Origin: Planctomycetota bacterium
GTDB taxonomy: Bacteria; Planctomycetota; PUPC01; JACPCR01
Length of the DNA: 52,260 bases
Assembly (NCBI GenBank): GCA_027625095.1
Contig: JAQBXN010000051.1
Coordinates: forward strand, 1-52,260
Direction of reading: 5' to 3'
Below, piece by piece: positions 1-8,930 of this stretch. The notes under the pieces were generated by a model. It had not been told where the DNA came from. It searched no databases and was given only the letters and a program-made list of their open reading frames with translations. Both the position numbers and the translations under genes were made by a program. How positions within the stretch are numbered: position 1 is the stretch's first letter; each line of letters opens with the position of its first letter.

Positions 1-211
1 AAAAAAGCAGGGCGAAAACTCCCCTCCCGGGGCTGCTGAAATGTCAGTATTCGATCTCAACATTGACCTGAAAAATAAGGCTGGAAAGACCACTAGGCTC
101 GGATGGCCGGTCTTGTTGGGAGAGCGGTTGGTAAGGGAGTGGTTCTTTGTTCTGCGTATCGAAGTCTGTGGTCCACGGTCTCAAGTCAGCGGTGGGCTTA
201 CGTATTACGTA
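1..211. other. Intergenic, no gene seen
   Basis: No convincing gene: the short frames here lack family resemblance and ribosome-binding sites. It lies downstream of the glycosyltransferase gene on the minus strand. A 7-base tandem repeat (ttacgta, two and a half copies, 198-215) runs into that gene's stop codon. Confidence 0.5.
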
Positions 212-1357
212 TTACCGTTCAATGGCCGCGTCGTACGCCTGAAAGATCTGCTGAAACTGATTGGCCTGGCTGTATTCGACTTCAACCATCTCTAATGCGT
301 TTTGCGCGAGTTCCTTTGCCAAATCTGGGTGTTTGAGCAATTCGAGCAATGCTTGAGCGAGCGCGTTTGCGTCCTGGCGAGGGACGATGAGACCGGTCTT
401 GCGATCGCGCACGATGCTGTAGATGCCGCCAACTCCGCTGGCGACGACAGGTCTTCCGGCGGCCATCGCTTCGAGGATTGTGACACTGTGCTCTTCTTCG
501 ACCGCCGGCATGGCGAAGACGTCCATTGCGCTGAGTAGCTGGACGCGATTTTCAACGTAGTCCACAAATGTCAGGTGTTGGGCAAGACCCAGTTGCCTTG
601 CTGTTCTTCTGAAGCGCGTCAACTCAGGGCCTTTGCCGGCGAGGAGGAATTGCACGTTGGGGGCCGACTGCCTGACGATTTGGGCAGCGCGCATGAATAT
701 GCCGTGTCCCCCCTCTTTCTCCATGGGTGCGATCATTCCGATTACCGGGAGGTGTCCATTCAACTGGCCTGGTTTTTCCGCGTGATCCTCCGGTTCGCCC
801 AGCGATTTCTCGGAAGCAGTCACCACTTCATCGTATCGTCGCTGGATTTTCTTGAAGGTGGCCATTTCGACACCGCTGGGAATCAGATGGACCCGATCCT
901 TTGGGACTTTGAGGCCGTTGACGAGGGCCTCACGCAAAGTTTCGCTGACCGCAATGAGACCGCTGAGAAGTCTCCGATTCATTGGCAGCTCTGCGTTCTT
1001 GGCGAAATGCCGGTTCACCGTCAGGAGGTAGGGCGTGTTGAGCGCCACCGCCAGTTTTCGGGCGAAACGCGCGAGAGAATGAGTCTGCGCGTGCAGGAGG
1101 TCTGGCTCGAATTCTTTGAGCCGTGCTACGACGGGCTCTCGCCGCCAGAACAGCCACGACCCGGGGCCGCTGGGATAGATGATCGTCTCGATGCCGCGGT
1201 CTTTGAGCTCTTCTTCTGCCGGGCCGCCGGTACAGAGGACCGCTACGGCCCGGCCTTCTGACTGCAGTTTGAGGGCCAGATTCTTGGTGACGGAGGCGTT
1301 ACCACCGGAGGTGAGTTCCCGTTCAATAAGTGCTATTCGTTCTGCAATTCTGGCCAT
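212..1357 (-). CDS. Glycosyltransferase family 4 (GT-B fold)
   Basis: A 381-residue GT4-type glycosyltransferase, expected to transfer a sugar from a nucleotide-sugar donor to a cell-envelope glycan or lipid at the cytoplasmic face of the membrane. The N-terminal half carries the Gly-rich acceptor-domain loop (GGNASVTKNLALKL near residue 18). The C-terminal half has the family's donor-binding E-x7-E region (EEEHSVTILEAMAAGRP, about residues 287-303) followed by GVGGI. No membrane segment or signal peptide is seen. It starts 8 bases after the stop of the MsbA-like exporter upstream on the same strand, so the two are probably co-transcribed, which suggests a role in LPS or another exported glycolipid. 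Family assignment is firm; donor and acceptor are unknown. The stop codon lies inside a short tandem repeat. Confidence 0.9.
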   Translation of the reverse strand: MARIAERIALIERELTSGGNASVTKNLALKLQSEGRAVAVLCTGGPAEEELKDRGIETIIYPSGPGSWLFWRREPVVARLKEFEPDLLHAQTHSLARFARKLAVALNTPYLLTVNRHFAKNAELPMNRRLLSGLIAVSETLREALVNGLKVPKDRVHLIPSGVEMATFKKIQRRYDEVVTASEKSLGEPEDHAEKPGQLNGHLPVIGMIAPMEKEGGHGIFMRAAQIVRQSAPNVQFLLAGKGPELTRFRRTARQLGLAQHLTFVDYVENRVQLLSAMDVFAMPAVEEEHSVTILEAMAAGRPVVASGVGGIYSIVRDRKTGLIVPRQDANALAQALLELLKHPDLAKELAQNALEMVEVEYSQANQFQQIFQAYDAAIER

Positions 1358-1365
1358 TTGTTGAT

Positions 1366-3225
1366 TCAGTCTCTGAGGTCGGTTTCGGTATTCGAGTCCT
1401 CGCGCTGACCGATTCCGGACGCGGCGGCCTCACTTCCAAACTGCAGATTGTAGAGCCGGTGATAATGGCCGCGGCGGGCGAGCAATTCGTCGTGAGTGCC
1501 GACCTCCACAATTTTTCCCCCGGACATAACCACAATCCGATCTGCATCGACAATGGTTGACAGCCGATGTGCGACCACGAGTGTGGTGCAACCCTTGGAG
1601 ACGACTTTCAACGAATGCTGAATCTGACGTTCGGTTTCGGTATCAAGCTCGGAAGTTGCTTCATCCAGAATGAGAATGGGGGCGCCCTTGAGGAATGCCC
1701 GGGCCAGCGATATGCGCTGGCGCTGGCCGCCGGAAAGTTTCACGCCCTGCTCACCGACCACCGTGTTGTAGCCGCCGGGCAGTCCCTCAATGAAGTCATG
1801 AATCTGCGCGAGGAGCGAGGCTTCCTTTACCTCTTCGTTGCTCGCATCGGGTCGTGCATAGCGGATGTTTTCCCCGATAGTCGTATTGAAGAGGAACGAC
1901 TGCTGGGTGACGACTGCTATCTTTTTAAGAAGTGTGCTGCGCTGGATTTTGCGGAGATCGATGCCGTCGACTTTCACGCTCCCCTCCTGCGGATCGTAGA
2001 AGCGCGGGATCAGGTCGAGCAATGTGGACTTGCCCGAACCGCTCGTTCCCACGAACGCGACCAGTTCGCCGGGCTTCACTTCAAGGTTGACCCCATCTAG
2101 CACATATTCGCCGTTGTAGGCAAAGGAGACCTTGTCGAAGCGGACGCCGCCGTGTTCATCGGGCAGTGCTACTGCGTCGGGGCTGTCCTGCACTTCCGGT
2201 CGCAGGTCGATCAATTCAAAGATACGGCCGGTGGCGGCGAGGGCCTCGTTGACATTGTTGTATGCCGTGCCAATCGTCTTCATCGGCCGGTAAAGAGAGG
2301 CGACAAGGCCAAGGAAGGCGAACAGGTCGGCAGGGCTGATGAAGTTCCTTTGCAGGAGCATGATTCCGCAACACGCGGCTACGCCGAGGGCTGCATGGCT
2401 GCTGCCGGTGGTCAGGGCTCGGCTCAGCGAGCGCGCGAGAACCACCCCCATCTGAGAAGCGAAGAGTCGCTCGCTGATGGAGCGAAATTCGTTCATCTCC
2501 TTCTCTTCCATGTGAAAGACCTTCACGATCCGAATGCCGCTGAATATCTGGGACATCTCGTCCGTGAGTTCAGAGTAATCTTCCAGGCTGCGAGTGCTGG
2601 CTTTCAGGACTTTTTTTCCAAGCCTGCGCATAAGGAGGCCCAGCAGGGGTGCAAAGAGCATCACAAGCATGGTCAGTTTCCAATTGAGAAAGAGCATCCC
2701 GACCAGGCACGCAATCAGCAGCCAAGTCTCTTTGATTAGATTGCTAAAGAGAAGATTGGTGGCCTGGCTGGTGACAAGGATGTCGTTGGTGAGCCGCGAA
2801 ATGAGGTCGCCGTTTTTTCGGTCGTTATAAAAGGAAAGCGACATCCCGAGAAGTTTCTGGCAGAGGTCGCACCGAACATCCAAGAGGATGCGGTTGACCA
2901 GAAATCCAGAGTAATACCCGCTGACAAATTCGGCAATAAACAGAAGGGCCGCAACGCTGAAGATCAGCCCGGTCACCCCGTAAAGCACACCCGTCGAATC
3001 CCACCCGAAGCTCTGCACCAGCCGGCCTATGACGGTTGCGCTCTCCTTTTCAAATCCGGGCAGAAGCCCGGAATCGAACACGACCTTGACCAGCGCCGGG
3101 ACGAACGCTTTGCCGACTCCATAAAGCATTGAGGCAGCGATGGCCAATACAAGAGGCGCCTTGTAAGCGAGCGCATACCCGAGCAGCCTCGCAATGAATT
3201 GATATTTGGGCTTGGAAGGTTCCAT
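1366..3225 (-). CDS. ABC transporter, fused permease-ATPase (MsbA-like lipid exporter)
   Basis: A 619-residue half-transporter of the ABC type I exporter family. The N-terminal ~330 residues hold about six membrane segments. The C-terminal nucleotide-binding domain shows Walker A (GTSGSGKSTLL), Q-loop (QQSFLF), signature (LSGGQRQR), Walker B (ILILDEATSELD) and H-loop (VVAHRLST), all intact. Homodimers of such proteins flip lipid A-core, other lipids or drugs across the inner membrane. The neighbouring GT4 gene 8 bases downstream and kdsB elsewhere in the window make a lipid or LPS precursor the most likely cargo, but a multidrug or peptide exporter cannot be excluded from sequence. The tail after the ATPase (about 30 residues, polar) is unconserved in appearance. 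It is transcribed divergently from the metallophosphoesterase gene. Confidence 0.92.
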   Translation of the reverse strand: MEPSKPKYQFIARLLGYALAYKAPLVLAIAASMLYGVGKAFVPALVKVVFDSGLLPGFEKESATVIGRLVQSFGWDSTGVLYGVTGLIFSVAALLFIAEFVSGYYSGFLVNRILLDVRCDLCQKLLGMSLSFYNDRKNGDLISRLTNDILVTSQATNLLFSNLIKETWLLIACLVGMLFLNWKLTMLVMLFAPLLGLLMRRLGKKVLKASTRSLEDYSELTDEMSQIFSGIRIVKVFHMEEKEMNEFRSISERLFASQMGVVLARSLSRALTTGSSHAALGVAACCGIMLLQRNFISPADLFAFLGLVASLYRPMKTIGTAYNNVNEALAATGRIFELIDLRPEVQDSPDAVALPDEHGGVRFDKVSFAYNGEYVLDGVNLEVKPGELVAFVGTSGSGKSTLLDLIPRFYDPQEGSVKVDGIDLRKIQRSTLLKKIAVVTQQSFLFNTTIGENIRYARPDASNEEVKEASLLAQIHDFIEGLPGGYNTVVGEQGVKLSGGQRQRISLARAFLKGAPILILDEATSELDTETERQIQHSLKVVSKGCTTLVVAHRLSTIVDADRIVVMSGGKIVEVGTHDELLARRGHYHRLYNLQFGSEAAASGIGQREDSNTETDLRD

Positions 3226-3368
3226 ACGAACTGTTATGAAGGCATTACCGATGTGGAAGGGGGTATTCTTTCAATTGTTGATGCCTTTGCGACTCGCTAC
3301 AAGATTCCAGTTGTATTGGGCTGTATCGAGATGTGGTTCCAAACTTCACAATGGTTGAGGTAATCGTT

Positions 3369-5225
3369 ATGGACAGGCGTGCAAGATGGCTCATCCGGTG
3401 TGGTTTAGCGGTTTCATTGTTTTGCACTCCCGGCTGCAAGCTGCTGGATTCGTTACTTCGGTTCACCCCGGAGTTGCAGCAGATTTCCACCACTCCTTAC
3501 AAACCTGACTTAGCGGTTCCTATTTCTGACCGGGTGGTTCTGATGGCGGACAACCAGCTTCACAACCTTTACACCAATGGCATCAAAGGCCGAACTGCAA
3601 GGTTGGGGAGATACATTCCGACGGCCATTCGCCCGGTTCAGTTGGACCTGTTCGGCGAACACCTTGTCGAATACGTAATCAACAAAGTGGATGATGAGTT
3701 CATTATTCACCTGGGCGATGCTTGCGATCTGGCCACTACCGGGGAGTTCACCAACTTTGTGGAGGTCATGCGTCAGGCGGGTAACGGCTGGATGATGGCG
3801 CCCGGGAATCATGACTTTTTCTTTTACGGGTTCGGCCACACCCTCAAGGATCGATGGGTGGAGGCAAGCGAGAACAGTGGCGTACCGATGACAAAGAATC
3901 TGTTCGTGCGCTTTTACCTGGCTGCGTTAATCCGGCAGTCACACCATTCGGCCGATTCCCTTGCGGCCTACATCAACAAGTCTATCAAGCAAAAAGTTTC
4001 CGATGAAGAAAGAAAAAATCTGAAATACGGCAAGCTGGTGGAACGGCTGGATGACGTTGCCCTTGAAGGACACTGGCAGATGCCGGAAAGAGAATTTCAC
4101 CCGAAGGAAGGTTCTCTGGTAGGTGTTCGTTGGAAAATCGATAACGCGAGGCCCTGGCGCTCTTACATCCTTCAACAGGCGGAACTCACAACGAAAGGAT
4201 CGCCTTATCCTGTACGAGCCATCATTCTTGACACTTGCCAATATGCTAGAGCGCCAGGAGTCATCCCTATTCTGCGCAAGAATGCCGGCCTTACGGGATT
4301 CATGCTCGAAGACCAGATGGCTGCCGTGGAAGACTGGCTGAATGCGGAAGACGCCTCTGAAGTCGTCTGGTTACTGGCTGGCCATCATCCCTTCGAAGCC
4401 TGGCCCCAGATGCATAAAAGTGTACGGAACAGGATCAAGGAATGGGACCGGGATTACCGGATCTTCATGTACCTGTCAGGCCACACCCATCGCGGGGGAC
4501 AGTATTTTGTTCAGAACCATCTGAAGAAGGACGACCCGGATACGCCAAACGATACTTACCTGCCTGAAATCAATCTCGGTTCTATCCTGGATTGGCCGCA
4601 AGAGTACCGGACGTTGCAGCTCTTCTATTTCGATCAGGGAAAACAGTTCATGTATGCGGCGCCTTCGCATTATGTCTACGAGATTTTTAGTGAAGAGATC
4701 AAAATAGAGGAAGATTGGGATAAATTCTGGGCACCGAAATATGGAGACAAAGACTACTACATGAGCTTCGCTGAGATGAAGGATAGAGATCCCATCACCA
4801 CGGAAATAAAGCTCAAAGACGTGCTCTTGAATACCTACCTGAGGATGCTGAGCCAAATTCCATCCAGACACGTAAGCCTGCAAGAATCGAAGATTCAGCC
4901 CGCGGAAACTTCGCTTGAGGGGGAAGATTTAACCCAAAAGGGCAAAGTATACCCAGCCAGGGTGGAGGGATGGTTGTCAGACAGGCATGTCAAGAAAGAC
5001 ATGGCACAGGCTATTAAGTCGAATGACATATATGTGAAGACCAATCTCCTCATCAGACTGCGAATGTGGGATTTGCAGCGCCCTGTTGAAGACAAGAAGA
5101 AGCAGGAGAATTACAGGTTGTTTCAGGCTGTCATGGCCAGCCGTTACGACAAGATGCGAGCCGCAAAGCCAGGCACGGAGAATTGGTACATGACCTTTCC
5201 AAGGTCCTCAGTTCTGAAGAATTGA
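3369..5225 (+). CDS. Lipoprotein calcineurin-like metallophosphoesterase
   Basis: A 618-residue protein with a lipoprotein-type leader (basic start, hydrophobic core, then TPGC near residue 23), so probably exported and lipid-anchored. The calcineurin-like phosphoesterase motifs appear in order: a D-x-x-x-H-like first block (ADNQLHN), GD-x-x-D (LGDACD), GNHD, GHH (LLAGHHPFE) and GHTH (LSGHTHRGG). These are the ligands of a dinuclear metal centre, so it should hydrolyse a phosphomonoester or phosphodiester outside the cytoplasm. The last ~200 residues after GHTH form a charged extension that I do not recognise. I chose the ATG at 3369, which has a GAGG ribosome-binding site and leads directly into the signal sequence; an ATG at 3333 would put 12 residues ahead of it. 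Substrate unknown. Confidence 0.85.
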   Translation: MDRRARWLIRCGLAVSLFCTPGCKLLDSLLRFTPELQQISTTPYKPDLAVPISDRVVLMADNQLHNLYTNGIKGRTARLGRYIPTAIRPVQLDLFGEHLVEYVINKVDDEFIIHLGDACDLATTGEFTNFVEVMRQAGNGWMMAPGNHDFFFYGFGHTLKDRWVEASENSGVPMTKNLFVRFYLAALIRQSHHSADSLAAYINKSIKQKVSDEERKNLKYGKLVERLDDVALEGHWQMPEREFHPKEGSLVGVRWKIDNARPWRSYILQQAELTTKGSPYPVRAIILDTCQYARAPGVIPILRKNAGLTGFMLEDQMAAVEDWLNAEDASEVVWLLAGHHPFEAWPQMHKSVRNRIKEWDRDYRIFMYLSGHTHRGGQYFVQNHLKKDDPDTPNDTYLPEINLGSILDWPQEYRTLQLFYFDQGKQFMYAAPSHYVYEIFSEEIKIEEDWDKFWAPKYGDKDYYMSFAEMKDRDPITTEIKLKDVLLNTYLRMLSQIPSRHVSLQESKIQPAETSLEGEDLTQKGKVYPARVEGWLSDRHVKKDMAQAIKSNDIYVKTNLLIRLRMWDLQRPVEDKKKQENYRLFQAVMASRYDKMRAAKPGTENWYMTFPRSSVLKN

Positions 5226-5237
5226 GGTGTCCTCAAT
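5221..5237. terminator. Hairpin shared by two convergent stop codons
   Basis: A 7-bp perfect inverted repeat (attgagg / cctcaat, loop tgt) lies between the convergent metallophosphoesterase and NERD genes. It contains both stop codons. The + side is followed by a pyrimidine-rich run (cctctttctct). It is plausible as a small bidirectional terminator; there is no classical U-tract. Confidence 0.4.
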
Positions 5238-5991
5238 CCTCTTTCTCTAGAAACTGATTCATCAGATTGATCAGCTTCCTGAGGTCATATTTGTTCAGTT
5301 TTTCTTCTTCGAGATTGATGTAACTCGGCAGCGCAGCGCTGTTGAGCACCCAGACATCCGATGTGGTCAGGGGGCCTTCCATGTGGCGGCGAGGGAACAG
5401 CACGACCGGCTGAATCTTGAATCTGCGGCCCAGGGCCTGGAAGACTTTCTGGTCGAGCCAGTCGGCCATGACTCTGGCACGTGAAATCGGATCGCGCTCA
5501 AAGAGTTTGCCACGCAGGTAGAGATTCTTGCCGTCATACTGAATTTCTTCTCCCCGCCGCCTTGCTTGTTTGATAGATTCCGTAGCCACCGCGTAGAGCC
5601 CACCCGGCCCGATGAGGACGTGATCCATGCGAAATTCGGTCGGCGCAAAATCATGCAGCATGAAGTACCCCTGCTTCGTGAGCTCGCTCAGGTCTTCACT
5701 GGCTCGAATCTTGTCTCTCCTTATTTTCCGCAGAAACCGCCATCGTCTCGATATTGGATCAAGGCTTGTCAGACAAAACACAATCCCCAAAAAGGCAAGA
5801 CCGGAAAACAGCATCGGATGAGAGTTCCAGGTGAATATCCAACGAGCCCACTCGTACACGGCGTAAAGGATCATCACGCCGGCTGTGAATATGAAATGAG
5901 TCGTCCAGGTCTTGAATGCCTGGTCTATTTTGGGGTCGAGGGACTGGCCGGGATGTCGCAATGGCTGTGGAGTTTCTTCAGAGTTTTCCAT
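5233..5991 (-). CDS. Membrane protein with NERD (nuclease-related) domain
   Basis: A 252-residue protein with two hydrophobic segments near the N terminus (about residues 30-50 and 60-77), then a cytoplasmic basic stretch and a NERD-like domain. The domain shows the pattern HVLIGPGGLYAVATE, a beta-strand core typical of the nuclease-related family, followed by a Lys/Arg-rich helix. NERD domains are distant relatives of restriction-type nucleases, but their biochemical role in such membrane proteins is unestablished. It is the last gene of a probable Nif3-GNAT-NERD transcription unit, 30 bases after the GNAT gene. Its stop codon shares a hairpin with the convergent neighbour. The NERD assignment rests on one motif and the overall architecture. 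Confidence 0.65.
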   Translation of the reverse strand: MENSEETPQPLRHPGQSLDPKIDQAFKTWTTHFIFTAGVMILYAVYEWARWIFTWNSHPMLFSGLAFLGIVFCLTSLDPISRRWRFLRKIRRDKIRASEDLSELTKQGYFMLHDFAPTEFRMDHVLIGPGGLYAVATESIKQARRRGEEIQYDGKNLYLRGKLFERDPISRARVMADWLDQKVFQALGRRFKIQPVVLFPRRHMEGPLTTSDVWVLNSAALPSYINLEEEKLNKYDLRKLINLMNQFLEKED

Positions 5992-6021
5992 TTGGCGGGT
6001 GAAATGTTTACTGGTGGATCA

Positions 6022-6765
6022 TTAAGGTTCTGGAAGCAAATGCTTCATCCAGACGTTAGGTTCTTCATAAACCCCAAGGTCATTTTCGTAGTCCATTTGG
6101 ACGGTAGTGAGCGCTCCCGGCACCACGAAATCGCCACTCGCTGAAATTTCCAGCCCCGTCCATTCCCTCCATTCCTTGATACTGCCGGCAACGGTCAGGG
6201 AGTTTGATGCCACCCCAAGGATCTTTGCGCCCATACGCTCGTGAGTGCGAATCCAGGGGTCAAAAGACTCGCCCTTTTCCGAACGCCAGGTGATGTATTC
6301 ACTCATCGCCACTTTCGGGTGTTCTGACTTAAACGTAGGCCTTACAGGTGCCACGAAGGTTTGGAGTTCATGCTGCACTGCGATGTTTTTCATCGAGTTG
6401 AGGATTTCGGTGCTCAGCCCGCGCCCCCGGTATTCAGGTAGAACAATAGCCGCCAGCGCGCAGAGAGAATCCGGTAACTCATTCTCAGGCATCTGAACGG
6501 CACGCTCCATCACGCCCTGGATACCGCCAGGCAGATCAGCCTTCGTCTGATCCCACTTGAACGGAACCGTATGCCCTGCAGCAATGACCTGGTTACCTTC
6601 GACGAATACAAACTGATACCTGGCAAACCGATCGTAGAGCTCCGGCCAGTATTCAGCCTTCGCATGGCGCAGAAATTCCGGCCAGGCGATTCTGGCCAGT
6701 GCACGGATTTCGCTGATCAGGCCGGGCTGCTCGGCGAGTGTGAGGATGCTGTAGTTTTGGTTCAT
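6022..6765 (-). CDS. GNAT-family N-acetyltransferase
   Basis: A 247-residue GNAT-like protein. The acetyl-CoA binding motif A is seen at mid-protein (LAAIVLPEYRGRGLSTEIL, with the R-G-x-G-L turn), preceded by the strand that carries the substrate side and followed by a helix. The C-terminal third (about 90 residues, with an RTHERMGAKILGVA block) is longer than minimal GNATs and looks like the family of single-domain acetyltransferases annotated only as GNAT. The start chosen is the ATG at 6765; the frame stays open 16 codons further upstream, overlapping the end of the Nif3-like gene. It lies 14 bases downstream of that gene, so co-transcription is likely. Substrate unknown. Confidence 0.75.
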   Translation of the reverse strand: MNQNYSILTLAEQPGLISEIRALARIAWPEFLRHAKAEYWPELYDRFARYQFVFVEGNQVIAAGHTVPFKWDQTKADLPGGIQGVMERAVQMPENELPDSLCALAAIVLPEYRGRGLSTEILNSMKNIAVQHELQTFVAPVRPTFKSEHPKVAMSEYITWRSEKGESFDPWIRTHERMGAKILGVASNSLTVAGSIKEWREWTGLEISASGDFVVPGALTTVQMDYENDLGVYEEPNVWMKHLLPEP

Positions 6766-6779
6766 TATCGTGTCAAGTC

Positions 6780-7541
6780 TTACAACCCGGACGGATGATC
6801 TACGAACTCCCATTCGATGCCGAACTTCTTCTCAATGTGCCTTCCCAGGGCACGAACGCCGAAGGTCTCGGTCGCGTAGTGTCCCGAAAAGATCAAATTC
6901 ACTCCGTACTCTTCGGCCGTGTGGAAATTGTGATGCGCGCCTTCGCCGGTGATAAGAGTATCGAGCCCCGCATCTGCGGCCTCACCGACCATCGAACCTC
7001 CACCGCCTGTGACGATGCCAACATGGCGAGCCCGCAGTGGGCCGCATGCGAGGATTTTGGAAGGCGTCCCGAGCAGCGAATCAAGGCGATCGAGGAGCTC
7101 GCTGCGCGCCAGATCCGCCGAGCATCGCACCCCGATATCAAATCCTTTGTAATCGCCAAATCCCTCCTCGATCTGAAGCCCCAATCCGCGGGCGAGTTCG
7201 TGGTTGTTGCCCACGTCCGGGTGTGCATCGAGCGGGAGGTGCGAGGAGTAGATTGAGATGCCGCTGTCGAATAGCGTCTTGTATCGCCTGTACACCGGCC
7301 CGACGAATCGCTGCACCCCATTCCAGAACAGGCCGTGATGGACGATCAGCAGATCGGCATCCAGTTCCTGGGCATGCTCGATCGTGGTTCGGCAGGCATC
7401 TACTGCCGCTACAATTTTCTTGACGACCGGCAGTCCCTCAGCCTGCAGGCCGTTATGAGCGCCCGGATAGTCAGGCACCTCATCGGTCTTAAGGTAATCA
7501 TTCAGGTAGGTAACGAGCTTGGAGAGTTTAATTTCTGCCAT
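6780..7541 (-). CDS. Nif3-like dinuclear metal centre protein
   Basis: A 253-residue member of the NIF3 / GTP cyclohydrolase I type 2-like family, which forms hexameric toroids with a dinuclear metal site. Diagnostic blocks are VHHGLFW (metal His pair, about residue 66), SSHLPLDAHPDVGNN (metal-binding His and Asp), GGGGSM (about residue 178) and SGHYATETFGV (the C-terminal His/Glu ligands). Length matches the short form of the family, without the inserted PII-like domain. Function across the family is poorly defined; a metal-dependent hydrolase or chaperone role has been proposed. First gene of a probable three-gene unit with the GNAT and NERD genes. Confidence 0.9.
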   Translation of the reverse strand: MAEIKLSKLVTYLNDYLKTDEVPDYPGAHNGLQAEGLPVVKKIVAAVDACRTTIEHAQELDADLLIVHHGLFWNGVQRFVGPVYRRYKTLFDSGISIYSSHLPLDAHPDVGNNHELARGLGLQIEEGFGDYKGFDIGVRCSADLARSELLDRLDSLLGTPSKILACGPLRARHVGIVTGGGGSMVGEAADAGLDTLITGEGAHHNFHTAEEYGVNLIFSGHYATETFGVRALGRHIEKKFGIEWEFVDHPSGL

Positions 7542-7671
7542 GATGGATCCATTGGGAGGATTGAAGTCAGAAGAATATAAGGAAGTTTGTGATTCGCGGC
7601 ATCGTGGTTTGAGTAGATGTCACCTGTGGCTATGGCCAGTTAATTCCTATAGGCTCAGACCGTGCTTCACT

Positions 7672-7686
7672 CTCCTGGACCAGGAG
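7672..7686. promoter_or_regulatory. 15-bp palindrome in a divergent intergenic region
   Basis: A palindrome (ctcctgg-a-ccaggag) sits between the divergent Nif3-like (-) and acidic hypothetical (+) genes, about 65 bases upstream of the latter. Its position suits an operator for a dimeric regulator, but no regulator is encoded beside it and it could be chance. Confidence 0.3.
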
Positions 7687-7750
7687 CCTGAAGCTGTCGT
7701 TAGAAATTTGAAAACTGTCCAGACCCATTGCCCGTAATCGGAGATGAAGG

Positions 7751-8239
7751 ATGACTGACCCTGAAAAGGAAATTGTTGACGCGTTCCGCGATTGGATTGC
7801 GCGGACTGCCAGAGAGAAAGTGCCTGCTGTCGGAACGACAAGAAAAGTAGACGGCGAGGGGGAATACCAGGACAGCCTTGCCCTGCGGCTCTATACCGAC
7901 ACCCAACTGTGGCTTGAAGTAAACATTTTACCGGGCGAATCCATCCTGCGGGTCGGTCTCGCTTCAGATGATCGCACGATGAACGAGGACGCGGAACAAC
8001 TGATCGAAGACAGCAAGGATCCCATGGACGAATTTCTCGAACTTGGTCTTGCGGATGCCGGTTACGAGGATGAAGAGGGCCATCGTATGGACCACTTCCG
8101 TGAATCAGGGATCTTCTATTTTGCTACATCGCTGCCGCTGCCGGACATCGCCAGCCTTCAGGGGGAACTCCGAGAGCAGGCAATGCGTCTTGTAGAAGGA
8201 TACGCCACCGCATTCGAAGAACTGATTGAAGATGACTGA
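7751..8239 (+). CDS. Acidic hypothetical protein
   Basis: A 162-residue soluble, strongly acidic protein that I do not recognise. It has an amphipathic N-terminal helix, alternating beta-strand-like stretches (LALRLYTDTQLWLEVNIL; SILRVGLAS), an Asp/Glu-rich centre and a C-terminal helix ending in EELIEDD. The alpha-beta pattern recalls YbjN or secretion-chaperone-like folds, but that is only an impression. The ribosome-binding site is ggag, 10 bases ahead of the ATG. The last eight bases overlap the start of the MauE-like gene (ATGACTGA), so the two proteins are translationally coupled and probably work together. Confidence 0.75.
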   Translation: MTDPEKEIVDAFRDWIARTAREKVPAVGTTRKVDGEGEYQDSLALRLYTDTQLWLEVNILPGESILRVGLASDDRTMNEDAEQLIEDSKDPMDEFLELGLADAGYEDEEGHRMDHFRESGIFYFATSLPLPDIASLQGELREQAMRLVEGYATAFEELIEDD

Positions 8240-8774
8240 TCAACAGAAGAATGGAGCGCTCCATTCTTCCCCCTCTTCCGCTGATGCCATGAACGTGGTC
8301 GATAGGCTGCTTGATAAGAAGACCTACTACCGCGGCCCGGGGGACATCCCCCGGCTGGCGTTGGCGCTCACTTTTTTCCTTTCGGCGTTCATCAAAAATC
8401 TTGACCCGCTTTTCTTTCTGCAGGTCGTTAATCAGTTTCAGAGCCTGCCGATTAAGATGAACGGTGTGCTACCAATCCTTGTCATTTACGGGATCGTCGG
8501 GACTGAGTACTCCGTCGCCTTTTGTGCGCTGTTCGGTCTCTTGCCACGGCTTATGGTGGTGACGGCATTTTCGCTCAATGGTCTTTTCGTCGCTGTGCTG
8601 GCGATGCACTGGGGTGAATCACTCGGTCTGGGGTGTGGCTGCCTTGGCTTTCCCAAGGAGACGGTAGTCGGGCCTGCTGTCTTCTGGAAAAACCTGTTGC
8701 TTCTGATAGTGACCGTGCTGGCAGCGATACCAGCCTTCAAGGCCCGTAAACCGGCAGAGAGTGGTAAGTCTTAA
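8232..8774 (+). CDS. MauE/DoxX-like integral membrane protein
   Basis: A 180-residue protein with about four membrane segments. The layout is that of MauE/DoxX-family proteins: a conserved first helix (RLALALTFFLSAFIKNLDP), a second and third helix, and a Cys-containing loop GLGCGCLGFPKE before the last helix. The paired cysteines recall MauE proteins, which are thought to help form disulfides or handle thiols at the membrane. I place the start at ATG 8232 rather than the in-frame TTG at 8226. The ATG overlaps the stop of the acidic gene before it, implying translational coupling. The redox role is inference from the family. Confidence 0.72.
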   Translation: MTDQQKNGALHSSPSSADAMNVVDRLLDKKTYYRGPGDIPRLALALTFFLSAFIKNLDPLFFLQVVNQFQSLPIKMNGVLPILVIYGIVGTEYSVAFCALFGLLPRLMVVTAFSLNGLFVAVLAMHWGESLGLGCGCLGFPKETVVGPAVFWKNLLLLIVTVLAAIPAFKARKPAESGKS

Positions 8775-8843
8775 AGATATAGTCGTGAACGATTGCGCGT
8801 CGGCCATGTACTCTTGAATAGGCCAACGGTTGGCAAACCGATG

Positions 8844-8878
8844 CAACGGATAAAGAACAGGACCGAATCCATCCGTTG
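8844..8878. terminator. Inverted repeat between convergent genes
   Basis: An 8-bp perfect stem (caacggat / atccgttg) with a 19-base loop lies between the convergent MauE-like and anti-sigma genes. It may mark a shared transcript end. There is no U-tract and the loop is long, so this is weak. Confidence 0.25.
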
Positions 8879-8930
8879 GAACTCTCCTAATTTTGATTGC
8901 GGCCAAAGGCTAAGGCAGGAGAGATGAGAA

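Noticed and set aside
575..1261. 228-codon plus-strand open frame
   Set aside because: Antisense to the GT4 gene; no homology by eye.
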